This document shows positions 61,206 to 64,000 of a DNA stretch of 64,000 nt, in pieces (the first letter of the stretch is position 1; every line of letters begins with the position of its first letter). This stretch comes from Metabacillus_B sp050107715 (GTDB lineage Bacteria; Bacillota; Bacilli; Bacillales; Bacillaceae). Below the pieces are notes generated by a model. It saw only the letters and a program-made list of their open reading frames with translations. It was not told the DNA's origin and searched no databases. The position numbers and the translations under genes were made by a program. Location of the stretch: assembly GCF_050107715.1 (NCBI RefSeq), contig NZ_JBNILN010000001.1:806001-870000 (forward strand), in the 5' to 3' direction.

Positions 61206-61250
61206 AACCACCCTCGCCAACCCCAGACCGCTCTAAGGCTGCAGGCTTCG

Positions 61251-61341
61251 GTGCTGAAGCACCCTGTAAGCCGTATTCAAGCACCACAACCTAAGCCATT
61301 CTGAAACACCCGGTAACCCATTCTGAAGCACCCGGTAAGCC
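61251..61341. repeat. 22-bp tandem repeat, four units
   Basis: Units at 61251, 61273 (25 bases), 61298 and 61320 follow the pattern ATTCTGAAGCACCCGGTAAG then CC. It adds to the repeat-rich gap between purA and the LacI gene; no gene is seen in 60666-61390. Confidence 0.75.
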
Positions 61342-61391
61342 GGGATAAACCACCTCCCCCAAAAACAAAATAAGAACTCTGAAAATTCTTC

Positions 61392-61420
61392 TTGCCTAAT
61401 CCATTCCCCGCGCTTATAAT
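61392..61420 (+). promoter_or_regulatory. Promoter of the LacI-family regulator gene
   Basis: TTGCCT (61392-61397) and TATAAT (61415-61420) with a 17-base spacer. A LacI-type operator follows ten bases later. Confidence 0.75.
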
Positions 61421-61429
61421 TCAATTTAA

Positions 61430-61443
61430 CGAAAGCGCTTTCG
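61430..61443 (+). promoter_or_regulatory. LacI-type operator (autoregulation)
   Basis: CGAAAGCGCTTTCG is a perfect 14-base palindrome with the central CG typical of LacI-family operators. It lies at the expected transcription start. Confidence 0.75.
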
Positions 61444-61459
61444 ATAAGAGGAGATTCAC

Positions 61460-62470
61460 ATGACGACTATTTATGATGTTGCCAGGAAAGCTGGCGTATC
61501 CAGCACAACTGTATCAAAAGCACTGAATAATTATCCGGATGTCAGCGAAAAAACAAAGAATGCGATATTAACAGTGGCAGCGGAAATGGGGTATTTGCCT
61601 AACTCGCATGCTCAATCGCTTTCTACGAAGAAGAGCTGGTCAATCGGGGTCATGTTTACAGAGGATAATGAAGTCGGGATGAAGCATCCTTTCTTTAACG
61701 CGGTCATTGAGAGTTTTCGGAAGCATGCAGAGAATGAAGGATATGATCTGATTTTTCCTTCCAGGAATCTCCGCAACCGGAACACCAGCTATCTGGAGCA
61801 TTTTCAGTACCGGGGTGTAGATGGCATTATCATTATTTGTTCTGATCAAAACGACCCTCTGGTGCTCGAAATTCTGGACAGTCCGATTCCAATTGTGGTC
61901 ATCGATATGAATAAAGTGAACAGCAGTGTGATCCATTCTGATAATGTCACTGGCGGAGAAAACGCGGTGGATTATCTTTTGAAGCTTGGTCATACGAAGA
62001 TTGCGCATATTGCCGGGTCATCGTCTACTTTTTCGGGGAAAGCAAGAATTCAGGGATATCGGAATGCGATGAACAACGCAAACCTTCCGATTCCTGATGG
62101 ATATTTGATAGACGGCGGCATGTTTTCCATTCAGGAGGGCCGTGCGGGGATGGAGAAGCTGCTGGAGCTGCAGGACCAGCCGACTGCGGTGTTTGTTGCG
62201 GGTGATCAGATGGCCATTGGGGCTATGGAAGCGATTAAAGAGAAAGGCCTCGCTGTTCCTGGGGATATTTCCATTATCGGGTTCGATGATATCGAGATGG
62301 CGATGTATGTGTCGCCCAAACTGACAACCATTAAACAGGATACGGATGCAATTGGAAAACAGGCAGCCCTGCTGCTCGTAAGCCAGATGATTCATAAAAA
62401 GAAATCCATCCGCACCGAAATGATTCCCGTTCAATTGATTGAACGAGAGTCGTGCAAAGAACTGACTTAA
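61460..62470 (+). CDS. LacI-family transcriptional regulator of a sugar transport operon
   Basis: A 336-residue repressor. The N-terminal helix-turn-helix is TIYDVARKAGVSSTTVSKALN, with the hinge NYPDVSEKTKNAI and the YLPNSHAQSL helix. The remainder is a periplasmic-binding-like ligand domain (IGVMFTEDN, DGIIIICSDQND, HIAGSSSTFSGKARIQGY, ISIIGFDDIEMAMYVSPKLTTIKQD in style). It binds an unknown sugar. It has its own palindromic operator, and three matching operators precede the transporter gene behind it, so it likely controls both. GAGGAG lies seven bases upstream of the ATG. Confidence 0.92.
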   Translation: MTTIYDVARKAGVSSTTVSKALNNYPDVSEKTKNAILTVAAEMGYLPNSHAQSLSTKKSWSIGVMFTEDNEVGMKHPFFNAVIESFRKHAENEGYDLIFPSRNLRNRNTSYLEHFQYRGVDGIIIICSDQNDPLVLEILDSPIPIVVIDMNKVNSSVIHSDNVTGGENAVDYLLKLGHTKIAHIAGSSSTFSGKARIQGYRNAMNNANLPIPDGYLIDGGMFSIQEGRAGMEKLLELQDQPTAVFVAGDQMAIGAMEAIKEKGLAVPGDISIIGFDDIEMAMYVSPKLTTIKQDTDAIGKQAALLLVSQMIHKKKSIRTEMIPVQLIERESCKELT

Positions 62471-62486
62471 TTTTTTTACCGGTTTT

Positions 62487-62564
62487 CGAAACCGCTTTCG
62501 TTCAGGTTTATGAAACCGCCTTCAAATTCAGCTATTTTTTTGATGCAAATCGAAACCGCTTTCG
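62487..62564 (+). promoter_or_regulatory. Three LacI-type operators before the sugar transporter
   Basis: CGAAACCGCTTTCG at 62487-62500, TGAAACCGCCTTCA at 62511-62524 and CGAAACCGCTTTCG at 62551-62564. They share the pattern of the operator upstream of the regulator and may double as cre-like sites. The spacings of 24 and 40 bases allow cooperative binding or looping. Confidence 0.75.
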
Positions 62565-62653
62565 GGCATTGAGGTATGAAACTTGATTAAGCTGTAACTT
62601 CTCTTTGAAGCTTGCGGGGCTTACACAGAATGATAAGAAAAGGGGCTATTAAG

Positions 62654-63967
62654 ATGAGGAAAACAGGAAGTATTTTGCTATCACTGGTTTTATTAATTGG
62701 GATTCTCGCCGGCTGTTCGGGCGCGAATAGCGCGAACGGATCAAAAGACGGAAAAGATATTGATTTACGGGTTTGGTCCTTTACGGATGAATTGAAAAAA
62801 CCGATTACAAAATTTGAAGAAAAGAACGGCATTAAGGTAGAGCTGACGATTGTACCGATCGCAGATTATCCGACAAAGCTGAAGCCGGTTCTTGAGAGCG
62901 GCGTGGGAGCGCCTGATGTATTTACGGGTGAGCTTGCTTTTATCAAGCAGTGGGTTGATGCGGGCTACTGGGAGGATCTGTCCAAAGCTCCTTACAACGT
63001 GGAAGAGCTGGCAGACCAATATACTCCATATGTATTCGATATGGGAAAAGATAAAGACGGCAACGTAAGAGCACTCTCATGGCAGACTACTCCGGGAGGC
63101 GTGTACTATAAGCGCAGCATGGCAAAAGAAGTGCTTGGAACGGATGATCCGGCAGAGGTCGGAGAAATGATGTCCACTATGGATGGTGTGTTTGAGACAG
63201 CGGAAAAAATGAAAGCGAAGGGCTACCGCATGTTCCCGGATGAAGGAGCGATCCGCTGGTTTGCACAAGGGGAATCTCCTGAACCGTGGGTAAACGACAA
63301 GAAAGAGCTGCAGCTTTCTGATAGAAAAATTGAGTTTATGGATTATGCAAAAGAATTGAAAGAAAATGGCTATACCGCCAATGCAGCAGAGTGGTCTCCG
63401 TCTTGGTTTGAGTCCATGGATAAAGCTGTAAACGTGAAAGAAGGCGGCAAATCAGTGGAGACGAAAGTCTTCTCCTATGTTCTTCCTACGTGGGGATTAC
63501 ATAGTGTCCTGAAAACGAATGTGAAAAAATCCTCTGGCGACTGGGCTGTAACGAGCGGGCCAAGCCCGTATTTCTGGGGCGGTTCATGGCTTGGCGTATA
63601 CAGCAAGTCCAAAAATAAGGAGCTTGCGTACGATTTCGTTAAAATGATGACTCAGGATAAAGAATTCCTTAGTGAATGGGCGAAAGAAACTGGCGATGTC
63701 CTGTCTTACCTTCCGGTTACAGAGGAAATCAAAGGTGATTTTAAAGACGAGTTCCTTGGCGGACAGAATAACTATCAATTCTTCCTGGAGCAGTCCGAAA
63801 GCATTAAGCCGGGAATCGTCACGAAATATGACCAGCAGCTTGATACCCTTTACGGAAACGCCGTTAAGCAGTATACAGACGGCAAGAAGTCAAAGGATGA
63901 CGCTATCAAAGAGTTTTATATGAAAGCAAAGAATGCGTATCCGGATCTGACTGTACCAAGCAATTAA
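62654..63967 (+). CDS. Carbohydrate ABC transporter substrate-binding lipoprotein
   Basis: A 437-residue family 1 solute-binding lipoprotein from ATG 62654 (MRKTGSILL), with AAAAGGGG eight bases upstream. The signal peptide ends in LAGCSG, with lipidation at the Cys. The mature part starts DIDLRVWSFTDELKKPITKFEEKNGIKVELTIV in style and has the hinge region GAPDVFTGELAFIKQWVDAGYWEDL. It binds an unknown sugar or oligosaccharide. Permease genes are expected next, beyond the right edge; a hairpin follows its stop. Confidence 0.9.
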   Translation: MRKTGSILLSLVLLIGILAGCSGANSANGSKDGKDIDLRVWSFTDELKKPITKFEEKNGIKVELTIVPIADYPTKLKPVLESGVGAPDVFTGELAFIKQWVDAGYWEDLSKAPYNVEELADQYTPYVFDMGKDKDGNVRALSWQTTPGGVYYKRSMAKEVLGTDDPAEVGEMMSTMDGVFETAEKMKAKGYRMFPDEGAIRWFAQGESPEPWVNDKKELQLSDRKIEFMDYAKELKENGYTANAAEWSPSWFESMDKAVNVKEGGKSVETKVFSYVLPTWGLHSVLKTNVKKSSGDWAVTSGPSPYFWGGSWLGVYSKSKNKELAYDFVKMMTQDKEFLSEWAKETGDVLSYLPVTEEIKGDFKDEFLGGQNNYQFFLEQSESIKPGIVTKYDQQLDTLYGNAVKQYTDGKKSKDDAIKEFYMKAKNAYPDLTVPSN

Positions 63968-63977
63968 TGACCTTTGG

Positions 63978-64000
63978 GCGGCATAACGGCGTTATGCCGC
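63978..64000 (+). terminator. Hairpin after the binding-protein gene
   Basis: GCGGCATAAC and GTTATGCCGC form a perfect ten-base stem around GGC. The window ends directly behind it, so a T-run cannot be judged. Such hairpins often raise binding-protein mRNA over permease mRNA. Confidence 0.65.

Overview
The window looks like a chromosomal segment of a Bacillaceae bacterium (Bacillus sensu lato) close to the replication origin. The markers are a complete walR-walK-walH-walI-walJ cluster followed by an HtrA protease and rlmH, purA with a PurR-type promoter, a gntRKP operon with its GntR operator, a spore coat protein, strong Shine-Dalgarno sites, and Fur-, PerR- and CcpA-like boxes. A near-consensus parS site inside walK and a cluster of DnaA boxes beside rlmH also suggest an origin-proximal position. 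Most housekeeping genes here are on the minus strand, as expected if the origin lies beyond the right end.

Left part (1-28500): a SNF2 helicase with an N-terminal SWIM zinc finger runs off the left edge. A GC-rich repeat-dense intergenic stretch follows, then gntRKP, a cstA-type carrier, a 2-oxoglutarate oxygenase with a perfect cre site, mqo, an orphan Fur-controlled siderophore-binding lipoprotein, padR-chrA, a 21-unit tandem repeat array built from paired TGTCTGACA palindromes, a metNIQ methionine transporter whose ATPase lacks the usual C-terminal domain, katG with a PerR-like box, a CotF-type coat protein, an MDR dehydrogenase, a HAD phosphatase, a membrane diguanylate cyclase and a secreted HNH nuclease.

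Middle part (28500-48200): this is the accessory region. A Fur-regulated SBP-permease-permease operon without an ATPase is bracketed by two copies of a roughly 278-bp direct repeat. A TerD/TerA-like protein, a YiaA protein and several decayed genes follow (sodium:bile-acid symporter, aldehyde dehydrogenase tail, merR). The centre is a defence cluster: a nuclease-DUF2075 helicase protein resembling Nhi, an SBD-HNH (phosphorothioate-sensing McrA type) endonuclease, and a full-length catalytic prokaryotic Argonaute. An intact IS21-family element sits just upstream of the Argonaute start. An aldo-keto reductase with an intact MerR-type operator but a broken merR lies beyond it.

Right part (48200-64000): rlmH, a small CxxH/CxxC protein amid DnaA boxes, htrA, the essential wal operon, an M23/LysM/G5 cell-wall peptidase, four tRNA genes (Lys, Glu, Asp, Phe on the minus strand) with a tRNA-Lys fragment beside them, a GNAT acetyltransferase, purA, a second repeat-dense intergenic stretch sharing elements with the one at 3 kb, then a LacI regulator and the first gene of a carbohydrate ABC transporter with three matching operators.

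All calls come from reading the sequence and translations; no database search was run.
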